64,000 nucleotides of DNA from an uncultured Bacteroidales bacterium (GTDB taxonomy: Bacteria > Bacteroidota > Bacteroidia > Bacteroidales > UBA932), in contig CALVDE010000014.1 of the NCBI GenBank assembly GCA_944326265.1, positions 79,351-143,350 on the forward strand. Direction: 5' to 3'. Made by a program: the position numbers and the translations under genes. Under the pieces are notes generated by a model. The model saw nothing but the letters and a program-made list of their open reading frames with translations, did not search any database and had not been told where the DNA came from. Shown one piece after another: positions 1-8,310 of the stretch. Numbering within the stretch: the stretch's first letter is position 1; the number at the start of each line of letters is the position of its first letter.

Positions 1-22
1 TCGCGCAGTAAGCAGATATATT

Positions 23-1228
23 TTATTTTAGCGGAGCGAGGATGATGACGTTGTTGTCTTCCTCGCTTATGTTTTCCAGGATGTCGGAGATACGCTTGCG
101 GGCGGAGCTGCTGAGGTTGCCGTGCCTGATGGCTTCGGCTCCGTCCTCTATGAAATATTCCGCGCTGTAGTTGGAGACCAGATAACCGTTCTTGAATGTA
201 GGGGCGGTTTTTTCGTTGTCGATGAGGTCATTGATGACAGTGCGGCGTGAGACTTCTCCGGTCCTGCGGTCCAGAATTATGGACGGCTGGAGGTCCATTT
301 CCATATTTATGCTTACGCCTGAACCGGTGTTTCTGCTCTGGACCATCTTCGTTTTATTGATATTGACCACGGCATAGTCCGGAAGGATAAAAGAATCGTG
401 CATATAGTCGCCATCGCCAATTGTCAGTGCGTTGGGCCCGTAGGTCTCTCCTAAATTCATCGTCAGCAGCGGACGGAGTTCCCTGTCCTGTATGATGAAA
501 AGGGTGTCCTGCTGGGTGTTCATCGACACCTGACAGATGTCCAGGGCTCCGTTCACGTTGAGAGAGGTGTGGAGACGGAGCATCGCGTTCTCCGGTGCGT
601 AGCCTGTTTTCGGAATCTCCCAGATGACATTGCCCTGCATGTCCTGACACCAGGCTGCAGGACAGCTGTTGTCGTAGGGTACTCCGGCTATGGTGACGGT
701 GCGGGCTTTGCTGTCGACCACGAAGTTGTAGCCCTGGTTGGGATTGCCGTTGCCTTTGTATGCCAGGGGAAGGTCTTCGGAGAGGTGCCCGGTGCTGATG
801 TCGTAGGAGTAGACTTTGTTGGTATTCAAGGTGCTGATCCAGACTTTCATGCCGGTCTCGTCTATCTGTGCGAAAGATATTCCGGTGTATTCTCCCGGAC
901 CGCGTCCGATGTTGCCGACATTGCGCAGGAACTTGCCGGTGGCTCTGTCGAAAAGCTTGAAGGGTGTTTCCATAGGCGAGTATATACCGATGTAATGGTC
1001 CGATACGGTAACCTCTCCACCAGCTATAAGTGCTTCGGGATCACTGCTGTCCAGGGCGATGAACTCAGGCTCGCCTGCCCATTCGGAGAGGAGTATGTCC
1101 TCCCTTTGCGGCAGTCTGTCGTATTGCACTGAGATGAGACCTCCGTCCCATGCCTGCTGCTGTCCGCATGAGGAGACGGTCAGCAACAGGCTGATGGAGA
1201 GGAGTATGGAGATTTGTATGTGTTTCAT
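23..1228 (-). CDS. 6-bladed beta-propeller lipoprotein
   Basis: This is a probable surface or periplasmic lipoprotein of 401 residues whose function is unknown. The start at 1228 gives a signal peptide (MKHIQISILLSISLLLTVSS) ending in a lipobox Cys near residue 21, whereas a longer upstream reading would lack one. The body has propeller-like repeats, including the FDRATGKFLRNVGNIGRGPGEY block near residue 95 that is typical of the Bacteroidetes 6-bladed beta-propeller family. It lies 26 bp downstream of the dehydrogenase gene on the same strand, so the two may be co-transcribed. A truncated relative sits at 58663-59057. The family call is fairly secure; no ligand or partner can be inferred. 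Confidence 0.8.
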   Translation of the reverse strand: MKHIQISILLSISLLLTVSSCGQQQAWDGGLISVQYDRLPQREDILLSEWAGEPEFIALDSSDPEALIAGGEVTVSDHYIGIYSPMETPFKLFDRATGKFLRNVGNIGRGPGEYTGISFAQIDETGMKVWISTLNTNKVYSYDISTGHLSEDLPLAYKGNGNPNQGYNFVVDSKARTVTIAGVPYDNSCPAAWCQDMQGNVIWEIPKTGYAPENAMLRLHTSLNVNGALDICQVSMNTQQDTLFIIQDRELRPLLTMNLGETYGPNALTIGDGDYMHDSFILPDYAVVNINKTKMVQSRNTGSGVSINMEMDLQPSIILDRRTGEVSRRTVINDLIDNEKTAPTFKNGYLVSNYSAEYFIEDGAEAIRHGNLSSSARKRISDILENISEEDNNVIILAPLK

Positions 1229-1254
1229 AACGGTGTGTGCCGGAGGAGCTGTTG

Positions 1255-2016
1255 TCAGGCCTTCTTGTAGGTGATGGTGCCGGTGGCCTGGTTGGTGGGC
1301 ATGACGAGGACCTCGGCGATCTGCATGTATTCGGGGGCGCTGGCGGCGAACCATGCTACTTCGGCGATGTCGGCTCCGGTCAAGGGGCGGATGCCCTTGT
1401 ATACGCTGTCGGCCTTGGCCTTGTCGCCACGGAAGCGCACGACGGAGAAGTTGGTCTCTACGAGGCCGGGCTTGATGTTGGTGACTCTCAGCGGGGTGTC
1501 CACGAGGTCGATGCGGAGGCCGTCGGAGAGGGCTTTCACTGCGGCCTTGGTTGCGCAGTACACACTGCCTCCGGGATAGGCTGCGTCACCGGCGATGGAG
1601 CCGAGGTTGATGATGTGGCCGCGTCCGCGCTCGACCATGCCGGGCACTACGAGGCGGGTCATAGAGAGCAGGCCGCGGATGTTGGTGTCGAGCATGATGT
1701 CCCATTCGTCAAGGTTGCCCTCATGCTCCTTGTCCACGCCGAAGACGAGGCCGGCGTTGTTGATGAGTACGTCGATGTTCTTCCATTTGCCTTCAAGGGA
1801 ACCGAGGGCCGCGATGATCTGGTCCCGGTAGCGGACATCGAAGGGCAGTACTAGCGCATCGGCTCCCAGTCCGGCCAGCTCGGCCTTCAGGGCCTCTCCC
1901 TTCTCGGGCTTGCGGCAGTTGATGATGATGTCATAGCCGCCTGCTGCGAACTTTCTCGCGCAGGCCTCGCCGATACCGCTTGTGGCACCGGTGATAAGTG
2001 CGATTTTTCTTTCCAT
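1255..2016 (-). CDS. SDR family NADP-dependent oxidoreductase (YdfG-like)
   Basis: This is a cytosolic short-chain dehydrogenase/reductase of 253 residues. The cofactor motif TGATSGIG is at residues 9-16, NNAG at 86-89, and the catalytic Ser140, Tyr153 and Lys157 are all present (YCATK). Arg35 in NCRKPEK follows the second beta strand, which fits NADP preference. The overall pattern resembles YdfG, which acts on 3-hydroxy acids such as serine or allo-threonine, but SDR substrates cannot be read from sequence with confidence. The gene is complete and is probably the first gene of a short operon with the propeller lipoprotein downstream. Confidence 0.88.
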   Translation of the reverse strand: MERKIALITGATSGIGEACARKFAAGGYDIIINCRKPEKGEALKAELAGLGADALVLPFDVRYRDQIIAALGSLEGKWKNIDVLINNAGLVFGVDKEHEGNLDEWDIMLDTNIRGLLSMTRLVVPGMVERGRGHIINLGSIAGDAAYPGGSVYCATKAAVKALSDGLRIDLVDTPLRVTNIKPGLVETNFSVVRFRGDKAKADSVYKGIRPLTGADIAEVAWFAASAPEYMQIAEVLVMPTNQATGTITYKKA

Positions 2017-2090
2017 ATACTTGAATTGTAATTGTCCAGTAATGCAAACTTACGAAAAATATGAAATGTGACGCTCCCATTTCATAGACT

Positions 2091-2136
2091 TGTTACAATT
2101 TTGTAATAGTTTTGTAACATAGCAGCCATACTTTTG
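2091..2136 (+). promoter_or_regulatory. Candidate Pho box and promoter of pit-phoB-phoR
   Basis: Three heptamers, TGTTACA (2091), TGTAATA (2102) and TGTAACA (2113), start exactly 11 bp apart. A TACTTTTG element matching the Bacteroidetes -7 consensus TAnnTTTG follows at 2129-2136. No TTG lies at the normal -33 distance, which suits an activator-dependent promoter. The known E. coli PhoB box is also built from 11-bp repeats with a TGTCATA core. The gene block downstream is phosphate related, so PhoB binding and autoregulation are inferred. Confidence 0.6.
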
Positions 2137-2157
2137 CAACCGAAAATATACACAGTT

Positions 2158-4419
2158 ATGGAGTTTTTGTATATAGGAATCATCATTTTCCTTTTCTGCC
2201 TCGCCATTTCAGACATTATTGTCGGCGTGAGCAACGACGCTGTAAACTTTCTCAACTCCGCGGTAGGTTCCAAGACCGCCAAGTTCCGCAACCTCATCAT
2301 CATCGCCTCCATCGGAGTCTTCCTCGGGGCGTCCCTGTCCAACGGTATGATGGACATCGCCCGCCACGGCATCTTCCAGCCGCAGTATTTCAGCTTTGCC
2401 GAGCTGATTACCATCATGCTGGCTGTAATGGTGACCGACGTGATACTCCTCGACGCATTCAACTCCAGGGGCTTGCCTACCTCGACCACAGTCTCCCTCG
2501 TATTCGAGCTGCTCGGTGGTACGGTGGCCCTCGCCATGATTAAGAACATCCAGTCCGACGGCACCCTGACATTCGCCCAGATGATCAACACAGACAAGGC
2601 CCTCTCGGTGGTCCTTGGTATCTTCCTTTCGATAGCCATAGCATTTGTCTTCGGTATGGTGATACAGTGGATAGTCCGTACGATATTTACATTCAACTAT
2701 AAGCCCAGGATGAAATACCTGGCCGGAGTTTTCGGCGGTATAGCCGTGACGGCCATCGTGTACTTCCTGCTGATCAAGGGTCTGAAGGACTCCTCCTTCA
2801 TGACAGCCGATGCCAATGCATGGATTAAGGAGCACACCGGCATGCTGGTGCTCTGCCTCTTCGTCGGCAGCAGCGTCATCATGCAGATACTGCACTGGTG
2901 CAAGGTCAATATCCTGAAGATCATCGTGCTGATGGGTACTCTTTCCCTCGCCATGGCCTTCGCCGGCAACGACCTGGTGAACTTCGTCGGTGTGCCTCTC
3001 GCAGGCTTCTCCGCATGGCAGGACTACTCCGCCAACGGAATGGGCGTGGGTGCCGACAACTACCTGATGGGCAGCCTGCTCGAACCGGCCCACACCCCGA
3101 TGATATTCCTGATACTCTCCGGTGCCACCATGGTATTTGCCCTGGCTACCTCACGGAAGGCCCGCAACGTGATTAACACCGAGGTCAACCTGACCAACCA
3201 GAACGAGTCCGAGGCTTCCTTCGGCACCTCCGCCACCGGCCGCCGTCTCGTGCAGATAGCCAACTCCTTCGCCACATGGCTGGAGAAGGTGACCCCCCTG
3301 AGAGTCCGCAACTGGATCGACAGCCGTTTCAACAAGGACGAGGCCATCCTCGTCAAGGGTGCCGCATTTGACCAGATGAGGGCCGCCGTCAACTTAGTGG
3401 TTTCCTCCCTTCTGATTGCCCTCGGAACATCCCTAAAGCTGCCCCTCTCCACCACTTTCGTGACATTCACCGTGGCCATGGGTACCTCCCTGATGGACCG
3501 CGCATGGGACCGCGAGAGTGCCGTCGGCAGGGTTACCGGCATGATGTCCGTGATGGGCGGCTGGCTGCTGACAGCGGTGATAGCATTCGCAGTCTGCTTC
3601 GTGATAGCCCTCGTGATGCACTACGGCAGTTTTATCGCGATGATACTCCTCAGCCTCTTGGCCCTGTTTATCATTATCCGCAGCAACATACAGTTCAACA
3701 GGAAGTCTCATGAGAAGGAGAAGAACAAGACCGTGTTCGAGCAGATGATGTCCGCTGAGCCTGAGCAGGTATGGACTCTTCTCAAAGGCCAGATCAAGGA
3801 CAATACGGTCAAGGAGCTGGACTATGTGTCGAATTACTACACCACGTTTATCGACTGCTTCGAGAACGAGAACCTCAAGTGCCTGCGCCGCAACTACAAT
3901 ACGCTGCATGGGGAGATAGAGGGCTACAAGTCTGTGCGGAGGAAGGAAATCCTGGCACTCAAGCGCACTGACCCCGCCGTGTCAATGCAGGCCGGCACCT
4001 GGTTCCACCTGGAATCCAACCATCTCTCCCAGCTGCTGTACAGCCTCAAGCGTATCTCCGAGCCGTGTAAGGAGCACCTGGAGAATAACTTCAATCCTCT
4101 GCCGAAAGACTGTGTCGAGGAGTTTGCTCCGGCCAGCGAGGCATTCCTCGTACTTCTCAGGAGGACATCCGAGTATGTGGGCGCAGAAGCCGACGACGCC
4201 AAGTCAAAGGCGATCATCAAGGAGATATCGGCATACAAGAAACAGGTGGCCGTGCTCCGCAAGAATAACGTGGACCGCTTCAATTCGGAGTCAGACACTT
4301 CCAACTTCAATATCTACATACTGTACCAGACCATCCTTCAGGAGACCCAGCAGATGGCCGACAACCTGAAGCACCTGATCCGCGCCTACACCTATCTCTC
4401 CACAGTGAAGGGTAAGTAA
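2158..4419 (+). CDS. pit: PiT-family inorganic phosphate transporter with C-terminal PhoU-like domain
   Basis: This inner-membrane phosphate permease of the PHO4/PiT family has 753 residues. The two family signature copies are visible as SNDAVNF (residues 25-31) and GNDLVNF (about 270-276), and hydrophobic segments run to about residue 520. The remaining 230 residues are soluble, helical and charged, and resemble a PhoU-type helical bundle fused to the transporter. A TTG at 2134 would also be in frame, but it lies inside the predicted -7 element, so ATG 2158 is chosen. The genes that follow encode a PhoB-like regulator 21 bp away and a kinase, so this transporter may report phosphate status as well as import it. 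The transporter call is firm; the signalling role is inference. Confidence 0.9.
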   Translation: MEFLYIGIIIFLFCLAISDIIVGVSNDAVNFLNSAVGSKTAKFRNLIIIASIGVFLGASLSNGMMDIARHGIFQPQYFSFAELITIMLAVMVTDVILLDAFNSRGLPTSTTVSLVFELLGGTVALAMIKNIQSDGTLTFAQMINTDKALSVVLGIFLSIAIAFVFGMVIQWIVRTIFTFNYKPRMKYLAGVFGGIAVTAIVYFLLIKGLKDSSFMTADANAWIKEHTGMLVLCLFVGSSVIMQILHWCKVNILKIIVLMGTLSLAMAFAGNDLVNFVGVPLAGFSAWQDYSANGMGVGADNYLMGSLLEPAHTPMIFLILSGATMVFALATSRKARNVINTEVNLTNQNESEASFGTSATGRRLVQIANSFATWLEKVTPLRVRNWIDSRFNKDEAILVKGAAFDQMRAAVNLVVSSLLIALGTSLKLPLSTTFVTFTVAMGTSLMDRAWDRESAVGRVTGMMSVMGGWLLTAVIAFAVCFVIALVMHYGSFIAMILLSLLALFIIIRSNIQFNRKSHEKEKNKTVFEQMMSAEPEQVWTLLKGQIKDNTVKELDYVSNYYTTFIDCFENENLKCLRRNYNTLHGEIEGYKSVRRKEILALKRTDPAVSMQAGTWFHLESNHLSQLLYSLKRISEPCKEHLENNFNPLPKDCVEEFAPASEAFLVLLRRTSEYVGAEADDAKSKAIIKEISAYKKQVAVLRKNNVDRFNSESDTSNFNIYILYQTILQETQQMADNLKHLIRAYTYLSTVKGK

Positions 4420-4440
4420 AAATTAATACTATATTTGCGT

Positions 4441-5157
4441 ATGCAAAGAATTCTTATAGTCGATGACGAGGAGTCCATCTGTGAGATTCTCCAGTTCAAT
4501 CTGGAGGTCGAGGGCTACGAGGTAGAAGTGGCCTACAGCGCGGAGGAGGCTCTCGGCAAGGACATTAAAAGTTTTTCCCTCATCCTGCTGGACATCATGA
4601 TGGGCGGGATGAGCGGATTCAAGATGGCCCAGATGCTCAAGAAGGATCCGGCCACGGCGTCCATCCCCATTATCTTCTGCACAGCCAAGGATACGGAGGA
4701 CAACAAGATAGCTGGTCTTACCCTCGGGGCGGACGACTACATCTCCAAGCCGTTTTCCGTGCGGGAAGTGGTGGCAAGGGTCAAGAGTGTGCTGCGACGC
4801 TGTGCACAGCAGCCTCAGGCTCAGGTGCATCCGCAGCGGGCTCAGTCCCGGACTGAAATGGACGGAGACAGCATCACTTACAACGGCCTGCGTCTGGACC
4901 TGCTCAAGCACAAGTGCTACATCGACGGGCAGGAGGTACAGCTCACCAAGAAGGAGATGGAGATTATGGTTCTCTTCCTGCGCAATTCCGGCAGGGTGCT
5001 TTCCCGCGAGGAGATCCTTCACAATGTCTGGAGCGACGAGGTAGTGGTGCTCGACAGGACGATAGATGTGAATATCACCCGCCTGCGCAAGAAGATAGGC
5101 GAGTACGGCAAGTTCATCGTCACGCGCCAGGGCTATGGTTACGGTTTTGATGTATAG
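4441..5157 (+). CDS. phoB: OmpR/PhoB-type response regulator
   Basis: This is a DNA-binding response regulator of 238 residues. The receiver domain has the acidic pocket D8/D9, phospho-acceptor Asp51 (LILLDIMM) and Lys103 (ISKPF). The C-terminal winged helix covers about 140-238, with the usual TKKEMEIM and RGYG-like (RQGYGYGF) ends of the OmpR class. An in-frame TTG six bases upstream is less likely as a start. A TATATTTG element at 4430-4437 resembles a -7 box but abuts the start codon. The gene lies between a phosphate transporter and a PhoR-like kinase, which supports a PhoB role; the gene name rests on that context. Confidence 0.85.
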   Translation: MQRILIVDDEESICEILQFNLEVEGYEVEVAYSAEEALGKDIKSFSLILLDIMMGGMSGFKMAQMLKKDPATASIPIIFCTAKDTEDNKIAGLTLGADDYISKPFSVREVVARVKSVLRRCAQQPQAQVHPQRAQSRTEMDGDSITYNGLRLDLLKHKCYIDGQEVQLTKKEMEIMVLFLRNSGRVLSREEILHNVWSDEVVVLDRTIDVNITRLRKKIGEYGKFIVTRQGYGYGFDV

Positions 5158-5166
5158 ACAGATACC

Positions 5167-6129
5167 ATGCTGAAAAATCTTTTGAACAGGAAGAGCATTC
5201 TGGCCCGTCTGGAGGAGTTCGTCTATATGGCGGAGAAGGGCAATCCCCTGGACAGGTCGTTCCCGTCTTTCCCGGATACAAGGGAGGGCCGGTTGCTCAA
5301 CCGTCTGGTGCGGGTCTACACCAGGGATATGTCGGACAGGGACACTCTGTCTGCTGCAAGAGAACTCGTGGTCCGCGAATCTCAGGACAACATCCGTCAG
5401 AAGAAGCAGTTGACCCAGAACATCAGCCATGAGCTCAAGACTCCGGTCAGCAGCATCAACGGATATCTGGAGACAGTCATCAATAACCCGGCTTTAAGTG
5501 CGCCGCAGAGGGAGATGTTTCTGCGCAAGTGCTATGAGCAGTCCCAGCGTCTGTCCGACCTGCTGAGGGATCTGTCCACTATCACGCGGATGGACGAGGC
5601 CAGCGATAAGATAGAGAAGGAGAGAATATCGCTTTCCGATGTGGTGGCTGAGGCGGTGGCGGACATGGAGCCGGTGGCCGGCAAATACGACGGTGTGCCC
5701 GGCCAGGAATACAAGGCCGGTCCGTCTGACAGAGGCACTATGCACATAGTCAGCAAATTCCCCTCCGGCAGGGAAATCGTGGGCAACCGCAATCTGCTTT
5801 ACTCTGTCTTCCGCAATCTATTGGAAAATGCCATTTTCTATTCCAAGGGCACTACTGTCACTGTCTCTCTGGACAAGGAGGACGGAAGGCAGTACTGGAT
5901 ATCGGTGGAGGATGACGGTGTGGGCGTGGACAGTGTGCATCTGACACGTATATTCGAGCGTTTCTACCGGGTGGACAAAGGCCGCAGCCGCAAGATAGGC
6001 GGGACCGGACTCGGGCTTTCAATAGTCAAGAATGCCGTCAATCTGCACGGCGGCAGCATCAGGGCCGTATCGGCCAGGCCCTCGGGACTCAGGTTCGAGT
6101 TCACTCTGAGCAAGGAAGGATTAGAATAA
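5167..6129 (+). CDS. Soluble PhoR-like sensor histidine kinase
   Basis: This histidine kinase has 320 residues. All catalytic boxes are present: H-box NISHELKTPV with His88, N-box NLLENAIFYSKG with Asn221, DDGVGV (249-254), the F-box RIFERFYRVD, and GGTGLGLS (278-285). The first 80 residues contain no hydrophobic segment, so unlike textbook PhoR it appears cytoplasmic and has no sensor loop. The upstream regulator gene ends 9 bp before the start, so no membrane-spanning N-terminus has been missed. The 3' end overlaps the convergent rnhB gene by 9 bp. It probably phosphorylates the neighbouring PhoB-like protein, with input possibly from the PhoU-like tail of the transporter. Confidence 0.87.
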   Translation: MLKNLLNRKSILARLEEFVYMAEKGNPLDRSFPSFPDTREGRLLNRLVRVYTRDMSDRDTLSAARELVVRESQDNIRQKKQLTQNISHELKTPVSSINGYLETVINNPALSAPQREMFLRKCYEQSQRLSDLLRDLSTITRMDEASDKIEKERISLSDVVAEAVADMEPVAGKYDGVPGQEYKAGPSDRGTMHIVSKFPSGREIVGNRNLLYSVFRNLLENAIFYSKGTTVTVSLDKEDGRQYWISVEDDGVGVDSVHLTRIFERFYRVDKGRSRKIGGTGLGLSIVKNAVNLHGGSIRAVSARPSGLRFEFTLSKEGLE

Positions 6130-6714
6130 CTCCGGATCGGGAAGTATCTTGAAGGATTTGCGGTGCAGTGGGGTGATGCCGTACTTCCGGACGGCTTCGC
6201 GGTGCGCTTTCGTCGGGTAGCCGCAGTTGACCTCCCATCCGTACTGCGGATACTGTGCGGCAGCCTCTCTCATGAAGTCATCCCTGAATGTCTTTGCAAG
6301 TATGGATGCGGCGGCTATGGACGCATATCTGCCATCGCCTTTTACGAAGCACGTGAACGGGATGTCCTTGTACGGCTTGAACCGGTTGCCGTCCACGATT
6401 ATGTGTTCCGGTGTGATGCTAAGTCCGTCCAGTGCCCTGTGCATGGACAGGATGGAAGCATTGAGGATGTTGATGCCGTCTATCTCCTCCGGGCTGGCAG
6501 AGGCTGCGCACCAGGACAGGGCTTCCTTTATGATGATGTCTCTCAGACGCTCTCTCTCGCGTCGGGACAGTTGTTTAGAGTCATTGAGTCCGGGGTCGTG
6601 AAAGTCCGCAGGAAGTATTACCGCTGCGGCATATACCGGTCCCGCGATGCATCCGCGTCCGGCCTCGTCTGTCCCGGCCTCCACAGTGCCGGGTATGTCA
6701 TAGCTCTGCAACAT
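6121..6714 (-). CDS. rnhB: Ribonuclease HII
   Basis: RNase HII cleaves RNA in RNA-DNA hybrids and single ribonucleotides embedded in DNA. The protein has 197 residues, normal for the family. The metal-binding catalytic residues are visible: Asp16 and Glu17 in TDEAGRG, Asp108 in IIVDGN and Asp127 in KGDGRY. The substrate loop NDSKQLS is at 44-50, and the conserved GYPTKAH motif is near 165. It starts 13 bp after the stop of a small XRE regulator gene on the same strand, so the pair is probably one transcript. The gene is complete and ordinary. Confidence 0.95.
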   Translation of the reverse strand: MLQSYDIPGTVEAGTDEAGRGCIAGPVYAAAVILPADFHDPGLNDSKQLSRRERERLRDIIIKEALSWCAASASPEEIDGINILNASILSMHRALDGLSITPEHIIVDGNRFKPYKDIPFTCFVKGDGRYASIAAASILAKTFRDDFMREAAAQYPQYGWEVNCGYPTKAHREAVRKYGITPLHRKSFKILPDPELF

Positions 6715-6727
6715 GAGTGCAAAACAA

Positions 6728-7054
6728 CTAAATTTTTTTCAGAAGTTCGGCCTGAAGTTCTATAATTTTGTTCTTGTCAGCAATAATTGCCTCCAATTCC
6801 GCTATCCGGCGGTCTTTTTCATTGATGATGTCCGCATATCTGCTGAGGTCATATCCCAGGACCAGCTCTTCTTCCGGCAGGTCCAGGATGGATGCAATCT
6901 TGGGCAGATGGTCGCTTATCAGATGGGTCCTGCCCTTTTCTATCTTGTAGTATGCGGTCTGGGAGATCGACAGCCTGTCTGCCAGATCAGCCTGCGAGAG
7001 CTGCTGCTCCTTGCGCCTTGCCAAAATCCTTTTTCTGATCTCCTCATTGTTCAT
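6728..7054 (-). CDS. Small XRE-family helix-turn-helix regulator with coiled-coil tail
   Basis: This probable DNA-binding protein of 108 residues has an XRE/Cro-type HTH at about residues 5-60 (LSQADLADRLSISQTAYYKIEKGRT). A predicted coiled coil follows near 75-108 (EKDRRIAELEAIIADKNKIIEL) and would suit dimer formation. The start at 7054 is preferred because a TATTTTTG element (7067 down to 7060) lies just upstream and the longer reading adds an unlikely hydrophobic stretch. The region upstream is AT rich. Targets are unknown. It may be a stand-alone transcription factor co-transcribed with rnhB. Confidence 0.8.
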   Translation of the reverse strand: MNNEEIRKRILARRKEQQLSQADLADRLSISQTAYYKIEKGRTHLISDHLPKIASILDLPEEELVLGYDLSRYADIINEKDRRIAELEAIIADKNKIIELQAELLKKI

Positions 7055-7233
7055 GCAAACAAAAATATTGTCAAAAAAAGAATTATAAAATACACCTATG
7101 GTTATCAAAAACAACATAAGATTAATATTAAAAAGCGCAAAAATTTTAAAAACGTGAAAATCTGCCCGGTTTTCTTTTAAATTCCCGATATGTGCGGAGC
7201 CTTGCTATAACTTTAGGTTTTATTTTATTCCTT

Positions 7234-7428
7234 ATGAGAAAAATTTATTCCAAATCGTTTAAAGCCCGCCGTCACGGCGGCAGGAAAGAAGTTGTTGAGG
7301 CACGTCTGCTTTTCGCCCGTCAGCTTCTGGTCAGGTACGGAGTTCCGTACAGCTGTGTATGGTCATTGACCGGTTTCTCTTCCGTCAAGGAGATGGAGCA
7401 TTACTGGGAGCGGATGTTCCGAAGTTGA
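7234..7428 (+). CDS. Small basic protein of unknown function
   Basis: This possible 64-residue protein starts MRKIYSKSFKARRHGGRK and is strongly basic at the N-terminus. The rest is helix-forming and ends VKEMEHYWERMFRS. ATG 7234 is preferred over an in-frame GTG at 7192, which adds a poor hydrophobic lead. It is followed 8 bp later by a strong terminator hairpin, which supports a real transcribed unit. I do not recognise the family; a nucleic-acid-binding or regulatory role would only be a guess. Confidence 0.5.
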   Translation: MRKIYSKSFKARRHGGRKEVVEARLLFARQLLVRYGVPYSCVWSLTGFSSVKEMEHYWERMFRS

Positions 7429-7436
7429 GCCGCGCA

Positions 7437-7476
7437 CAAAAAGGCGTGTCCGTCACCGACGGCGCACGCCTTTTTC
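7437..7476. terminator. Bidirectional intrinsic terminator, copy 1
   Basis: The hairpin GGCGTGTCCGTC-ACC-GACGGCGCACGCC is flanked by A-rich sequence on the left and TTTTTC on the right, so it can stop transcription from both sides. It sits between the small plus-strand gene and the minus-strand barrel gene. The same 35-bp core recurs at 11605-11639. Confidence 0.8.
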
Positions 7477-7495
7477 TTCATCATGCCTCCTGCTG

Positions 7496-8209
7496 TCAGA
7501 ACCTGTACCCGATGCCTGCCGTGACGAGTCCTGAGCCCAGCGCTCCCAGCTCGAAGCGTCCGTACAGCTTGCGCCCGACAGTCAGTCCTATGAGCCTGAT
7601 GTCGAAAGCCAGCGTCGCGTATGTCCGCATGGACTCGCTCTCCTGCTTGTCCATAGCCAGGGAGTTGGTGTGCACGATTCCTACACCGGCGCCGAGGCCC
7701 GAGTACATCCTCAGCGCAGGCCTGTTGAGCCAGTAGAACCTCAGGTTGGCCATGATGCTGACGCAGTGCGTGTTCTCGTTCCAGGCGAACTCCCCGTTCG
7801 CGGCATAGTTCAGCGGATAGGAGTCGTAGCCGTAGTAGATGCCTCCGCCCGCGCTGAGCCACGGCAGCGCGTTGTACCCGTACTCTATTCTGAGGATGGG
7901 TATTTTCCCGGTGAGTCCGGTTCCGGAGTACACGACCGGATCCGGAGCCGTCGTGCCGTCCCCTGCGGCCGCACCCAGCATGTCCCCAGTCATGTCCAGT
8001 ATGTTCATGAATCCCCTGGTCATGCCCAGGAGGCTGGTGGCGAACTGCGGCGCGGGCAGTCCTACGCTCAGCTCTATCTCATGGGTTCCTGTATAGTCGG
8101 CAGTCCTGCCGCCGGTCTCCTGCGCGCTGAGCGCGGCTGCCGTTGTGGTCAAGAGCGCGGCCACGGCGGCCAGCGCGGTGATGATTGAGTGTCTGTTTGT
8201 AGTTTTCAT
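7496..8209 (-). CDS. Outer-membrane beta-barrel protein, paralogue A
   Basis: This secreted protein of 237 residues has a signal peptide of about 29 residues ending AALSAQE. The alternating hydrophobic and aromatic strands, with a terminal ...AGIGYRF ending in Phe, are typical of outer-membrane barrels. It is clearly paralogous to the gene at 8936-9538: the signal peptides are nearly identical, and both share the blocks FYWLNR or VYWLNR, FDIRLIGLTVG, FELG and GLVTAGIGYRF. About 96 bp of 5' leader is duplicated as well. Compared with paralogue B it has an extra loop near residues 60-95. Its function is unknown; a structural or small-solute role is possible. Confidence 0.72.
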   Translation of the reverse strand: MKTTNRHSIITALAAVAALLTTTAAALSAQETGGRTADYTGTHEIELSVGLPAPQFATSLLGMTRGFMNILDMTGDMLGAAAGDGTTAPDPVVYSGTGLTGKIPILRIEYGYNALPWLSAGGGIYYGYDSYPLNYAANGEFAWNENTHCVSIMANLRFYWLNRPALRMYSGLGAGVGIVHTNSLAMDKQESESMRTYATLAFDIRLIGLTVGRKLYGRFELGALGSGLVTAGIGYRF

Positions 8210-8305
8210 ATCTCGGTTGTTTAATTGGTTCCGTGACTGCGGTGCTCGGGTTCAGGCCGTCCTATATCCGTTGGATGCGCGTGCGCACCGGAACGCTGCA
8301 TCGGG
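8210..8305 (-). repeat. Duplicated 5' leader, copy A
   Basis: This stretch directly upstream of barrel gene A is about 88% identical to 9539-9634 upstream of barrel gene B. Shared blocks include TTGGTTCCGTGACTG, CCTATATCCGTT and GCACCGGAACGCTGCAT. It is noncoding and probably holds the promoter and 5' UTR. Confidence 0.8.
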
Positions 8306-8310
8306 GGCTG

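Noticed and set aside
1237..1854. A 205-codon plus-strand frame opposite the dehydrogenase
   Set aside because: The SDR motifs on the minus strand are complete. The plus frame is Gly/Asp/Val-rich shadow sequence.
2134..2157. TTG 2134 as the start of the phosphate transporter
   Set aside because: The TTG is part of the TACTTTTG promoter element, and the ATG at 2158 begins directly with the first membrane helix.
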